From Phycisphaeraceae bacterium (GTDB lineage Bacteria > Planctomycetota > Phycisphaerae > Phycisphaerales > Phycisphaeraceae), in contig PBAS01000002.1 in assembly GCA_002716625.1 (NCBI GenBank), forward strand, positions 30,089-63,299: 33,211 nucleotides of DNA. The letters run 5' to 3'. A program made the translations under genes and the position numbers. Shown here one piece after another: positions 25,711-33,211 of this stretch. The notes beneath the pieces are model-generated. The model saw only the letters and a program-made list of their open reading frames with translations. It did not search any database and was not told where the DNA came from. Position 1 is the stretch's first letter, and each line of letters starts with the position of its first letter.

Positions 25711-27084
25711 ATGGTTAGGCTTGCTTTTATACCGTCGTATTTCTTTTTCCTTGTGACATGCGCACCATGGTTGCTTGGTCATGAGGGCGGAACACTTGAG
25801 TCCAGTTGGGACCGCCGACGCACACCAGCTGTGGAGGTATTTGAGCAAGCCTCAACTTCGGTGGTTAATATCTCCACCACCCAGATGATCGCAGTACGAT
25901 CACCGTTTGGCATCGACCGTTTTTTTGAAGAGCTTTTTGAGTTTCCTTCTCGCCGCTATTCACGGCAGAGTGTTGGGAGTGGATTTGTCCTGCATTCGGC
26001 TGGATATGTCGTAACCAATGCTCATGTTGTGGCCCGAACCACGGACCGGCAGGTTATTTTTGCAGACCAATCAAAATATGATGCAAAGATTATCGCCATC
26101 GATCCGAGTCATGATCTGGCCATACTTAAAATCGAGGCGGGCAAGCCACTTCAACCTGTTCACCTGGGGGTGAGCAGCGATCTTATGGTGGGTGAGTCAG
26201 TCATTGCCATAGGTAACGCCCTGCGATACCAGCACACAGTTACAGCGGGTTTAGTCAGTGCAATAAATCGCAAGATTGAAGTGGCGGACAACGTGTCGTT
26301 CGATGGTCTGATCCAAACCGATGCCCCTCTTAACCCCGGCAACTCCGGCGGACCATTATTCAATGTGCTGGGTGAGTTGATTGGGGTTAATACGGCGATC
26401 CGCGCAGGTGCTGAGAATATCGGGTTTGCCATTCCTGTTGACCGACTACGGGCGTTGCTTCCCGAGTTGCTCGATGTGGAACGGCGATATGGTTTCGAAT
26501 TCGGCTTGACGGTCAGCCAGCATCATGCCGACGATCGATTTCAGGTGCGTGTTGATTCGGTTAAGCCGGGATCTCCTGCTGACCGGGTCGGCCTATTAAA
26601 ACCCTCGATATTTATTGATGCAGTGGATGGCAAACCTATTCGTCACCCCAGTGATTTTCATGTGGCGTTGCTGGGGAAGGTGTCCGGGGATCAAGTCACG
26701 CTGACAGTACGGTCTGGTAACGCCCCCCAAGTCGATGTGCAGGTCCACCTGGCAGTACGGCCGCGTCCTGATGGTGACAAGCTTTTGCGAAATTTACTAG
26801 GCATTGAGGCGACACCGTTGACGCCGCAAATGGCCCAGGATCACGAGATCCCGCTGTTGGGCGGCTTGGTTGTCCAGCGGATTGAACAGACTAGTCCCGC
26901 TGCTCAGGCACAGTTGGAACGTGGTGATCTGCTGATTCAGATCGGCCGTCACCACTTGGAGGGTTTTGATGGTGTTGGCGACTTGCTGGATCAGGTGAAG
27001 CCTGGTGATCGTGTCATTATCAGGATTCTGCGTATTCGCGGCCGTACCCAATACCTCTACGACCTGTCACTGCGGGCTCGATAG
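25711..27084 (+). CDS. HtrA/DegP-type periplasmic serine protease
   Basis: The 457-residue protein has a signal sequence (about 1-23), a trypsin-like domain with the triad H105 (NAHVV), D135 (DPSHDLAIL) and S212 (NPGNSGGP), then two PDZ domains (about 260-350 and 360-455). It matches the DegP/DegQ layout, with RxxSxGSGFVL in the first barrel and FFEELF before it. It degrades or refolds damaged envelope proteins. The long insert found in E. coli DegP is short here, as in DegQ. It is divergent from the methyltransferase gene and 41 bases before thiS. No clear Shine-Dalgarno is seen. Confidence 0.94.
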   Translation: MVRLAFIPSYFFFLVTCAPWLLGHEGGTLESSWDRRRTPAVEVFEQASTSVVNISTTQMIAVRSPFGIDRFFEELFEFPSRRYSRQSVGSGFVLHSAGYVVTNAHVVARTTDRQVIFADQSKYDAKIIAIDPSHDLAILKIEAGKPLQPVHLGVSSDLMVGESVIAIGNALRYQHTVTAGLVSAINRKIEVADNVSFDGLIQTDAPLNPGNSGGPLFNVLGELIGVNTAIRAGAENIGFAIPVDRLRALLPELLDVERRYGFEFGLTVSQHHADDRFQVRVDSVKPGSPADRVGLLKPSIFIDAVDGKPIRHPSDFHVALLGKVSGDQVTLTVRSGNAPQVDVQVHLAVRPRPDGDKLLRNLLGIEATPLTPQMAQDHEIPLLGGLVVQRIEQTSPAAQAQLERGDLLIQIGRHHLEGFDGVGDLLDQVKPGDRVIIRILRIRGRTQYLYDLSLRAR

Positions 27085-27125
27085 AAGATGCCGGTTGCCA
27101 AGATTAGTTAGAATGTGCTGTTGCT

Positions 27126-27323
27126 ATGAAGATAACGATTAATGGAACATTCCAAGAAACGGATTCGCAGACGGTTCGCGATCTGGTGGTTGATCTGGGA
27201 TTTGGATCCCAGCCGGTCGCTGTTGAACTTAATCGCCAACTCGTTGTCCGTCGGCAACACGAGCATACGGCGATTCAAGAAGGTGATATAGTTGAAATTG
27301 TGACGCTCGTTGGAGGTGGCTAA
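27126..27323 (+). CDS. thiS: Sulfur carrier protein ThiS
   Basis: The 65-residue protein has a ubiquitin-like fold (MKITINGTFQ, VRDLVVDLGF, VAVELNRQLV) and ends in VGGG. The C-terminal Gly-Gly is adenylated by ThiF and thiocarboxylated to carry sulfur for the thiazole ring. The gene stands 18 bases before thiG. thiF, thiH or thiO are not in the window. Confidence 0.95.
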   Translation: MKITINGTFQETDSQTVRDLVVDLGFGSQPVAVELNRQLVVRRQHEHTAIQEGDIVEIVTLVGGG

Positions 27324-27341
27324 TCACTAGCATATATACTT

Positions 27342-28196
27342 ATGACATCAACAACTGCAACAAATAACCTGTCGGTCGACGAACCTTTTCTCATTGGAGG
27401 GAACAAGTTCCAATCCCGTTTGATTGTTGGTACCGGCAAGTACAACACCTATGAACGGATGGCCGAATCACTGCAAGTCAGTGGCGCACAGGTTGTCACG
27501 GTTGCGGTTCGGCGGGAACGTCTTGTTGATGACGAGGGTCGTTCACTACTGGAGTTCATTGATACGGATCGTTATACGATTCTTCCCAATACGGCCGGTT
27601 GTTTCTGTGCGGACGATGCTGTACGCGTGGCACGGCTTGGACGTGAGATCCTTGACCAACTTGATAATCCGGGTAAGCAATGGGTTAAGCTCGAAGTTCT
27701 CGGTGACACCAAGACGCTTCTTCCTGATCCCCAGGGGACTCTTGAGGCGACCAGGATACTAGTTGATGATGGCTTCGCCGTTTTGTGCTATACCAGCGAT
27801 GATCCCATTATGGCAATGAGGATTAAAGAGGCTGGCGCAACAAGTGTGATGCCTGCAGGTTCACCGATTGGTTCCGGTCAAGGTGTATTAAACCCCAACA
27901 ACATCCGGCTTATTCTTGAGATGTTGAAACAGGGCGACCCAGACTATCCAGTGATTGTTGATGCGGGTGTGGGGACGGCAAGTGACGTGGCGATTGCCAT
28001 GGAGTTAGGCGCTGACGGTGTGTTGCTCAATACCGGTATAGCCCACGCTAGGGATCCAGTCACAATGGCTCGCGCCATGCGCCACGGAGTCATCGCTGGC
28101 CGTCAAGCCTATCTTGCCGGCCGAATTGAAAAGAAACTCTATGCCACAGCATCAAGTCCGTGGTCAGGTGTGATCAGCTATATTCCCGGCGAATAA
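27342..28196 (+). CDS. thiG: Thiazole synthase ThiG
   Basis: The 284-residue (beta/alpha)8 enzyme assembles the thiamin thiazole from deoxyxylulose phosphate, dehydroglycine and ThiS-carried sulfur. [13 protein letters not shown] opens the barrel, K116 in [12 protein letters not shown] is the Schiff-base lysine, and [12 protein letters not shown] and [26 protein letters not shown] are the later phosphate-binding strands. Length is slightly above normal, owing to about 17 extra residues at the N-terminus, which may include a wrong start. It ends 22 bases before the convergent ketosynthase gene. Confidence 0.95.
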   Translation: MTSTTATNNLSVDEPFLIGGNKFQSRLIVGTGKYNTYERMAESLQVSGAQVVTVAVRRERLVDDEGRSLLEFIDTDRYTILPNTAGCFCADDAVRVARLGREILDQLDNPGKQWVKLEVLGDTKTLLPDPQGTLEATRILVDDGFAVLCYTSDDPIMAMRIKEAGATSVMPAGSPIGSGQGVLNPNNIRLILEMLKQGDPDYPVIVDAGVGTASDVAIAMELGADGVLLNTGIAHARDPVTMARAMRHGVIAGRQAYLAGRIEKKLYATASSPWSGVISYIPGE

Positions 28197-28218
28197 AAGC
28201 AGTCGGATAAGGTGGGGA

Positions 28219-29511
28219 TTAATTGGGTGCACGTCGGATGACGAGCGTGTCATTCTGGCCGCCGAAACCGAAACTGTTTGATAAGCAAACTTCGATCTGC
28301 GCCTCCCTTGAAATGTTAGGGATGTAGTCAAGATCGCACGCCGGATCGGGTTGTGCCAGGTTAATTGTAGGGGGAAGTTTCTGATCGCGGATGGCCAATA
28401 CGCATACAATTGCCTCAACAGCGCCAGCAGCGGCAATGAGATGCCCCATCATGCTTTTGATGGAACTGATTGGGATTTCTCTGGCATTTTCCCCAAAAAC
28501 TGCTTTGACGGCTTTGGTCTCGATGAGATCGTTTTCTTTAGTGCCGGTGCCATGAGCTGAGATGTAGTCAACATCACTTGGGGCAACTTCAGCATCCTGT
28601 AGTGCTTTTGTCATGGAACTGGTCGGTCCGCGTCCTTCGGAGTGCATATCAGTGATTCGAAACGCATCGGCACTCGAGCCGTATCCCACGATTTCGGCAA
28701 GCATGGGTGCTTTACGTTTTGCTGCGTGATCCAACGTCTCGAGAATCAACATGGCCGCCCCCTCGCCGAGGACAAAGCCATCACGGTCAATGCTAAATGG
28801 CCTGCTCGCTGTTGTTGGTGAATTATTGCGCGTGGACAGTGCGGTTAGTCGATTAAATCCTGTGACGCCGAGTGGATGAATCATCGAGTGGGCACCGCCG
28901 GCAATCATCACATCGGCATCCCCGCGACGCAAAATAGAGGTTGCTTCTCCAATGGCTTGGGTTGAAGCAGCGCAAGCGGTCAGGCAGTTATATGCCGGTC
29001 CCTGAGCTCCAAATTCCATGGCAAGGTGGGATAGCGGCATATTGGGTTCTTGTTGAATCTCCCGTACCGCTCTAAGTTGCTGCGTGGCTGCAGTCCCCCA
29101 CCTGACCGCATCAATTTGACGCCGTTGGTCATCCCATGCAGAGAGGTTGGAAGCAAAGTAGTTTTTGAAATCAACAGCTCCTTCACCGGAGCCGAGATAA
29201 ATGCCCAGGCGTTGAACGTCCAAGTCAGGGTATGAATTCAATGCCGCATGGGTCCATGCTTGCGCAGCAGCGCCCAGTGCGAATGCCGTATTCGAGCCGA
29301 TTCCATCGTGCAGGTCACTGTTGGCAACGAACTGGCGGTAGTCAAAGGATTTGACTTCAGCTGAAAATTGGGTGGGGAATGTGCTTGCGTCAAACTGGCG
29401 CGTCATCTGTACGCCACTGCGGCCAGCTAATAAGGCATCCCACACCGTTTCAATGTTGTGTCCTAGTGGGGTGATCCATCCGATTCCGGTAATGACAACT
29501 CGTTGAGACAT
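28219..29511 (-). CDS. Beta-ketoacyl-ACP synthase, active (KS-alpha, FabF-like)
   Basis: The 430-residue thiolase-fold enzyme condenses an acyl chain with malonyl-ACP. The full FabF-type triad is present: C180 in NCLTACAAS, H320 in SAHGTGTKENDLIE and H357 in MGHLIAAAGAVEA, plus GDADVMIAGGAH and SNSFGFGGQN near the C-terminus. ATG 29511 is chosen because it begins MSQRVVITG, like its partner (MSRHVVITG). ATG 29520 and TTG 29523 are in frame too. It is the last gene of a three-gene minus-strand operon with an MDR reductase and an inactive ketosynthase. It may be the catalytic half of a KS-alpha/KS-beta pair, not the housekeeping FabF. Confidence 0.93.
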   Translation of the reverse strand: MSQRVVITGIGWITPLGHNIETVWDALLAGRSGVQMTRQFDASTFPTQFSAEVKSFDYRQFVANSDLHDGIGSNTAFALGAAAQAWTHAALNSYPDLDVQRLGIYLGSGEGAVDFKNYFASNLSAWDDQRRQIDAVRWGTAATQQLRAVREIQQEPNMPLSHLAMEFGAQGPAYNCLTACAASTQAIGEATSILRRGDADVMIAGGAHSMIHPLGVTGFNRLTALSTRNNSPTTASRPFSIDRDGFVLGEGAAMLILETLDHAAKRKAPMLAEIVGYGSSADAFRITDMHSEGRGPTSSMTKALQDAEVAPSDVDYISAHGTGTKENDLIETKAVKAVFGENAREIPISSIKSMMGHLIAAAGAVEAIVCVLAIRDQKLPPTINLAQPDPACDLDYIPNISREAQIEVCLSNSFGFGGQNDTLVIRRAPN

Positions 29512-29544
29512 CTGTTTCATCAATTCATGCCAGTGGGAGTATGT

Positions 29545-30531
29545 TTACTGGTAAGGTGACCAATCGAATATTGCGGTTAACTTGTCGCGACGTTTATGGA
29601 GCAGATCCTCGTATAGCGGTTGAGCTTGGCTGGGGTCGACGATGTCGTACAGGCCATTTACGTCGACCTTGTCCTCGGCGAGCCATTGTAAGGCAGTTGC
29701 GAAGCTTGAAAAATTACTGGCTTGGGCGGTTGGAATTGGGTGTAAGGGGATGCCCCATTCCGTGCCGCCTCGTAGTGTGACGTTGTTGAAAAACACAGCA
29801 TGTAGTATTTGGTGGGCAGATATTTCGGTGTGGCCACGCCAATGGGCGCCAATCAGTACAACTTCACTGCCTTTACGCACGACGTGGCATGCATCCTCAA
29901 TAGCCTTTTCGTGACCTGAGCAATCAATGGCCAGTGAAAAACGCTGTTGGGTTGATTCCTCTTCGACTGGTACGCTTGACCATATGTTTTCATATGGACC
30001 ATCATTGAGCAGGCGGCGTCGTGATTCAACAGGGTCAACGGCGCTAACCCGATATTGGCAAAGGGAAAAGATTTTGGCTGCAAAATGGCCAATAGGCCCC
30101 AGTCCCGTAATCAGCACCTCGGCACCAGGCCGTGCCCTGGTGGTAGTTAGTGTGGTCATGCTTACGGCCATCAAGCGTGCAAAGGTGGCCGTTTGGGGTG
30201 ATAAACACTTGGGTACAGGGACAACCATCTGTCGTTTGGCCCGCTGATATGAAGTGTGGCGGCCTAGGCTAAATACAAGATCGCCACGTTTAATGTCAGT
30301 TACCTGTTGGCCGGTATCTTCAACTTCAAAAATGGCCGAGTAACCCATGGTGCGTGGAAACGACTTGCCGAAAAAGCCATCATTTAATTCAGTACCGGGA
30401 CTGATCAATGTGGCAATTGTTTTCCCGGATATTTCATCTGGTTCTAATGGGGATAAATCCAGTTTCGCCTCGATCAGTTCGACCGTCTGGTTGGCCGTAA
30501 AGGTGACAGAGTTAATACGACGGGTTGCCAT
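29545..30531 (-). CDS. Medium-chain dehydrogenase/reductase (MDR), zinc-free type
   Basis: The 328-residue protein follows the MDR fold: an N-terminal GroES-like half (TLISPGTELNDGFFGK, MGYSAIFEV near 62-70) and a Rossmann half with VLITGLGPIGHFAA (139-152) and SAVDPVESRR. The structural zinc cysteine cluster is missing. In overall form it recalls the BchC-like/oxidoreductase group. In its operon it sits between two ketosynthase genes, 12 bases after KS-beta and 33 bases before KS-alpha. GAGGT lies nine bases before its ATG. I infer a role in reducing the ketosynthase product, as an enoyl or keto reductase. The substrate is unproven. Confidence 0.8.
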   Translation of the reverse strand: MATRRINSVTFTANQTVELIEAKLDLSPLEPDEISGKTIATLISPGTELNDGFFGKSFPRTMGYSAIFEVEDTGQQVTDIKRGDLVFSLGRHTSYQRAKRQMVVPVPKCLSPQTATFARLMAVSMTTLTTTRARPGAEVLITGLGPIGHFAAKIFSLCQYRVSAVDPVESRRRLLNDGPYENIWSSVPVEEESTQQRFSLAIDCSGHEKAIEDACHVVRKGSEVVLIGAHWRGHTEISAHQILHAVFFNNVTLRGGTEWGIPLHPIPTAQASNFSSFATALQWLAEDKVDVNGLYDIVDPSQAQPLYEDLLHKRRDKLTAIFDWSPYQ

Positions 30532-30543
30532 TGACCTGGTACC

Positions 30544-31890
30544 TCAGGATGATGCGTTGTCATATCTTTTAAGGACCAGTGCGGCAATCTGGCCTCCCAG
30601 GCCACAGCTACATATCAGGGCATACCGCAAATCAGCTGGTCGCGTGGCCGTTGTGCCACTTGCCAACCCTGGCCAAGGTTGCTTGCAGTTGACAATCGCG
30701 GGTAAGGTTTGCTCAGCTAACGCCTTGGCCGCAATGCATGCATCTAATCCGCCAGCGCCGGCAGAGCAGTTTCCGAACAGTGCTTTGTTGGGTATGACTG
30801 GTAATTTGGACAGATAGTCACCAAACACTCGTTTTAGTGCGGCTACTTCTGCGCGATCAGAATCGGGATGACCGATCCCGGTTGGGATTACCAAGTCGAT
30901 CTGTTGGGGGTCGATACCGGCTTCCCCTATCGCGATTGAGATGGCATTATCAATGCCACTGCCGTTAGGATCTGGAAGTAAGTTTTTTGCGTTGCGGTTG
31001 ATCGATTGTGCTGCTCCAAACCCGACGATTTCGGCATACCCCATGGGTTTGTCCTGGGCACGGCGTTGCTCAAATGTATCGCGGGCCTCTAGAACCACAA
31101 TTGCACCGCCTTCACCAATGATACTCCCGGCTGCAGTTTGGCAAAAAGGGCGTACGGCAAGTTGCGGGTCGTTCTCTTCGGTTGTGTTGTATCGGCCAGT
31201 CATCAGCAGGCGCAGAAATTCCGTTGGATTCAGTTTCGAATCAGCTCCACCACAAAAACACATATCGGCATCACCGCGTTGAATCACCCGCAGTGACTCA
31301 CCAATGGACAATCCCGCAGACGCTTCAGTGCAGGTGATAGTGTTACTCGGCCCCTGTGCGTCATGGAGTATCGTGACGTGGCACGCCAGCATGTTGGGCA
31401 GATATTTCAGTAACCACAGCGGCGTCAGGTGTTGCATGCCCTCCTGCCCCCACTGGTGGATATCGAATGCGCCGTTTGCATCGCGTGCTTCAGCCAGCCC
31501 GCTGGTAAGCTCATCCAATTCCGCTGCGATTAAACCAGCGCCAATATGTGCACCCATGCGTTGTGATGAATAAGACCGATCTTCACCGTTGTCTGTTGTA
31601 GCCCGCGTTTTAATGCCTGCATCACGTGCTGCCAGATCAGCGCCAGCCACGGCCAGGCCGATGTCGCGTGCCATGACCTTCGTTGCCTTGCGATACCATT
31701 TTGGGACATACTTTTGGGCTCTAAATCCAATAATCTCTGCGGCAATACGGCAGTCAAAACTCGATGGATCAAATGATTCGATGGGGCTGATAGCGGTACG
31801 ACCTTCAATCGCCGCTTGCCAAGTTGGCTCGATGCCCAATCCGACCGCGCTGGTTGGTCCAAGGCCCGTGATGACGACATGTCGGCTCAT
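30544..31890 (-). CDS. Catalytically degenerate ketosynthase (KS-beta / chain-length-factor-like)
   Basis: The 448-residue protein has the ketosynthase fold throughout (MSRHVVITGLGPTSAVG, GDADMCFCGGADSKL, IIGEGGAIVVLEAR) but lacks the triad. Counting back 17 residues from GDAD, where the active partner has Cys, this protein has E189 (in TCTEASAGLS; C187 is two residues early). T337 stands for the first His (IPTGIGHPDSD) and N374 for the second (LFGNCSAGAG). This is the pattern of the KS-beta subunit in type II polyketide systems, which pairs with an active KS and sets chain length. The Glu is unlike the Gln usual in chain-length factors. It is the first gene of the operon. Confidence 0.85.
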   Translation of the reverse strand: MSRHVVITGLGPTSAVGLGIEPTWQAAIEGRTAISPIESFDPSSFDCRIAAEIIGFRAQKYVPKWYRKATKVMARDIGLAVAGADLAARDAGIKTRATTDNGEDRSYSSQRMGAHIGAGLIAAELDELTSGLAEARDANGAFDIHQWGQEGMQHLTPLWLLKYLPNMLACHVTILHDAQGPSNTITCTEASAGLSIGESLRVIQRGDADMCFCGGADSKLNPTEFLRLLMTGRYNTTEENDPQLAVRPFCQTAAGSIIGEGGAIVVLEARDTFEQRRAQDKPMGYAEIVGFGAAQSINRNAKNLLPDPNGSGIDNAISIAIGEAGIDPQQIDLVIPTGIGHPDSDRAEVAALKRVFGDYLSKLPVIPNKALFGNCSAGAGGLDACIAAKALAEQTLPAIVNCKQPWPGLASGTTATRPADLRYALICSCGLGGQIAALVLKRYDNASS

Positions 31891-31995
31891 TGCGCGGTAA
31901 GTTTACGCATTTCACCGCAGAATGAACAGCAAGGCGATTCCAACGTTGCGCCGATTGGCGGCTGGTGAGGGGCGACCCATCTCGTCCTGCTATGG

Positions 31996-32010
31996 GCAGA
32001 TTGAATCTGC
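31996..32010. promoter_or_regulatory. 15-base perfect palindrome before hisF
   Basis: GCAGATT-G-AATCTGC is exact and ends one base before the favoured hisF ATG. It could be an operator or a hairpin over the ribosome-binding region. It lies inside the frame if the earlier hisF start at 31922 is used. Confidence 0.4.
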
Positions 32011-32011
32011 T

Positions 32012-32800
32012 ATGATAAAGCAGTTGTTAACCCACCGGATCATTCCCTGTCTTGATGTGAAGGACGGCCGTGTCGTCAAGGGTGTCCACTTCTTGAATCT
32101 ACGTGATGCCGGCGATCCCGTGGAAGTGGCCAAGCAATATGAGCAGGATGGTGCCGACGAACTGGTTTTTCTTGATATCAGCGCCAGCCACGAAGGTCGC
32201 CAGATCATGCTTGATGTGGTTGCAAAGGTGGCGGAATGCTGCTTCATGCCATTTACGGTTGGTGGTGGTATCCGCACGATTGACGATGCGGCTGCATTGG
32301 TCAAATCAGGTGCTGAAAAAGTCAGCATCAACACGGCTGCAGTGACCAATCCTCAGGTTATCCAGCAGACGGCCAAACGCTTTGGCCGGTGTGCCACGGT
32401 GGTGAATATTGATCCCAAGCGGGTTCAGCGTGATGGCGAGATGGTGTTCGAAGTACATACGCATGGTGGCCGTCAATCCACCGGTCTAGAGGCCGTGCAA
32501 TGGGCTCAGCAGGTGGTCGAGTACGGTGCTGGCGAAATTGTTCTCACAAGCATGGACGCTGATGGTACGCAAGATGGTTACGATCTGGAGATGACCGCTG
32601 CCGTCGCGGCAGCGGTGGATGTGCCGGTGGTGGCTTCCGGTGGCTGTGGTGGTCCTGAGCATATTCGCGACATACTGGTCGAAGGCGACGCAGATGCGGC
32701 CCTTGCGGCGACTATCTTTCATTATGGGCAGTATTCGATCGGTCAGACCAAACGGTACCTGCATGATCATGGGATACCTGTAAGGTTAACCGAAGCGTAG
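32012..32800 (+). CDS. hisF: Imidazole glycerol phosphate synthase cyclase subunit
   Basis: The 262-residue barrel makes IGP and AICAR from PRFAR, using ammonia from HisH. The two catalytic aspartates are visible as D15 ([14 protein letters not shown]) and D134 (VNIDPKRV), and [10 protein letters not shown] and [13 protein letters not shown] are the phosphate-binding strands. ATG 32012 gives the family length. The in-frame ATG at 31922 adds 30 residues with no counterpart in HisF. No hisH or other his gene is adjacent. It is divergent from the ketosynthase operon across a 121-base gap. Confidence 0.95.
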   Translation: MIKQLLTHRIIPCLDVKDGRVVKGVHFLNLRDAGDPVEVAKQYEQDGADELVFLDISASHEGRQIMLDVVAKVAECCFMPFTVGGGIRTIDDAAALVKSGAEKVSINTAAVTNPQVIQQTAKRFGRCATVVNIDPKRVQRDGEMVFEVHTHGGRQSTGLEAVQWAQQVVEYGAGEIVLTSMDADGTQDGYDLEMTAAVAAAVDVPVVASGGCGGPEHIRDILVEGDADAALAATIFHYGQYSIGQTKRYLHDHGIPVRLTEA

Positions 32801-32848
32801 TACACTCATGAGTACATTGGTTTCTTCCATAAGTTATGAAAGTCCATT

Positions 32849-33211
32849 TTGACTAATCAGGCGAACACATTACGCGATTCGTTGCCCGAACGTTCCGATA
32901 CCCAGCACTTACTGACCCAAAGTGAACTACGCAAGTATTTTGAAGCGGCGGAACGATTCGAAGCAACAGATCTATTTTTGCGTAGTGGCCATGTGCCCTG
33001 TATGCGGATTGCAGGGAAGCTTAAGTCACTAGAAACACCCCCGCTAGATAGCGAGAAGTTTGAGGCGATCATCCAGGGATCACTCCGCGCGGCCCACTGG
33101 CAGAAGTTCTTGCAGACAGGGTCCGTAGATCTGGGCGTTGATCTAAGCGCAACGGCTCGATTCCGGGTCAACATCTTTCGGACACGCGGGCGATCCGCTT
33201 TGGCCGCCCGC
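32849..33211 (+). CDS. PilT-like twitching motility ATPase, N-terminal part (runs off right edge)
   Basis: The 121 visible codons match the N-terminal domain of PilT/PilU ATPases, which pull back type IV pili: ATDLFLRSGHVPCMRIAG, then TGSVDLGVDL and ARFRVNIFRTRGRSALAAR. The Walker A ATPase core is outside. The frame is open from 32840, and the first ordinary start is TTG 32849. The first ATG comes inside the domain near 33000, so TTG is preferred. A six-codon frame starting ATG 32836 overlaps it. It follows hisF by 48 bases. The product may be PilT or a related secretion-type ATPase. Confidence 0.85.
   Translation, partial: MTNQANTLRDSLPERSDTQHLLTQSELRKYFEAAERFEATDLFLRSGHVPCMRIAGKLKSLETPPLDSEKFEAIIQGSLRAAHWQKFLQTGSVDLGVDLSATARFRVNIFRTRGRSALAAR

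Noticed and set aside
1..33211. CRISPR arrays, insertion sequences, prophage, tRNA or rRNA genes
   Set aside because: No regularly spaced repeats, transposase or phage genes, and no cloverleaf or rRNA pattern were seen by eye. A short RNA gene could still be missed without a covariance search.

Overview
The window reads as chromosomal DNA of a Gram-negative bacterium of moderate GC content. Several genes are typical of a diderm envelope: an LptD-like barrel, an AsmA-like protein, a PpiD/SurA-like chaperone and a periplasmic HtrA protease. The gene mix also includes a methyltransferase-glycosyltransferase fusion, a PmtA-like lipid methyltransferase, paired ketosynthases and many genes without a Shine-Dalgarno sequence. 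I infer that this suits a planctomycete such as Phycisphaerae, but nothing here proves it. I see no insertion sequence, prophage, CRISPR array, tRNA or rRNA. Genes are dense, short operons alternate in strand, and no block stands out as recently acquired.

Layout. 1-4622: a partial Gfo/Idh/MocA oxidoreductase, an M20 metallopeptidase and two different M42-type aminopeptidases. 4787-8066: an orphan ABC ATPase, a ParB gene with two parS-like sites just upstream and no parA beside it, a perfect 27-bp interrupted palindrome, and a soluble histidine kinase. 8585-10139: frdB, frdC and frdD of an E. coli-type quinol:fumarate reductase, with no frdA in the window. 10331-14651: a methyltransferase-GT2 fusion, a radical SAM/SPASM protein, a membrane-linked GT2 and a PilZ protein. 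This is probably a surface-glycan or modified-product locus of unknown output.

14679-27084: bioD, followed by an envelope block (AsmA-like protein, PpiD/SurA-like chaperone, LptD-like protein, PmtA-like methyltransferase) with a stand-alone tRNA-binding-domain gene inside it, then HtrA. Together the envelope genes cover lipid transport, outer-membrane protein folding, barrel assembly and quality control. 27126-28196: thiS and thiG of thiazole synthesis.

28219-31890: a compact minus-strand operon read KS-beta, MDR reductase, KS-alpha. The downstream ketosynthase keeps the Cys-His-His triad. The upstream one has Glu, Thr and Asn at those positions, as expected for an inactive partner of the chain-length-factor kind. 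This is the most interesting feature of the window. 32012-33211: hisF, then the start of a PilT-like ATPase that runs off the right edge.
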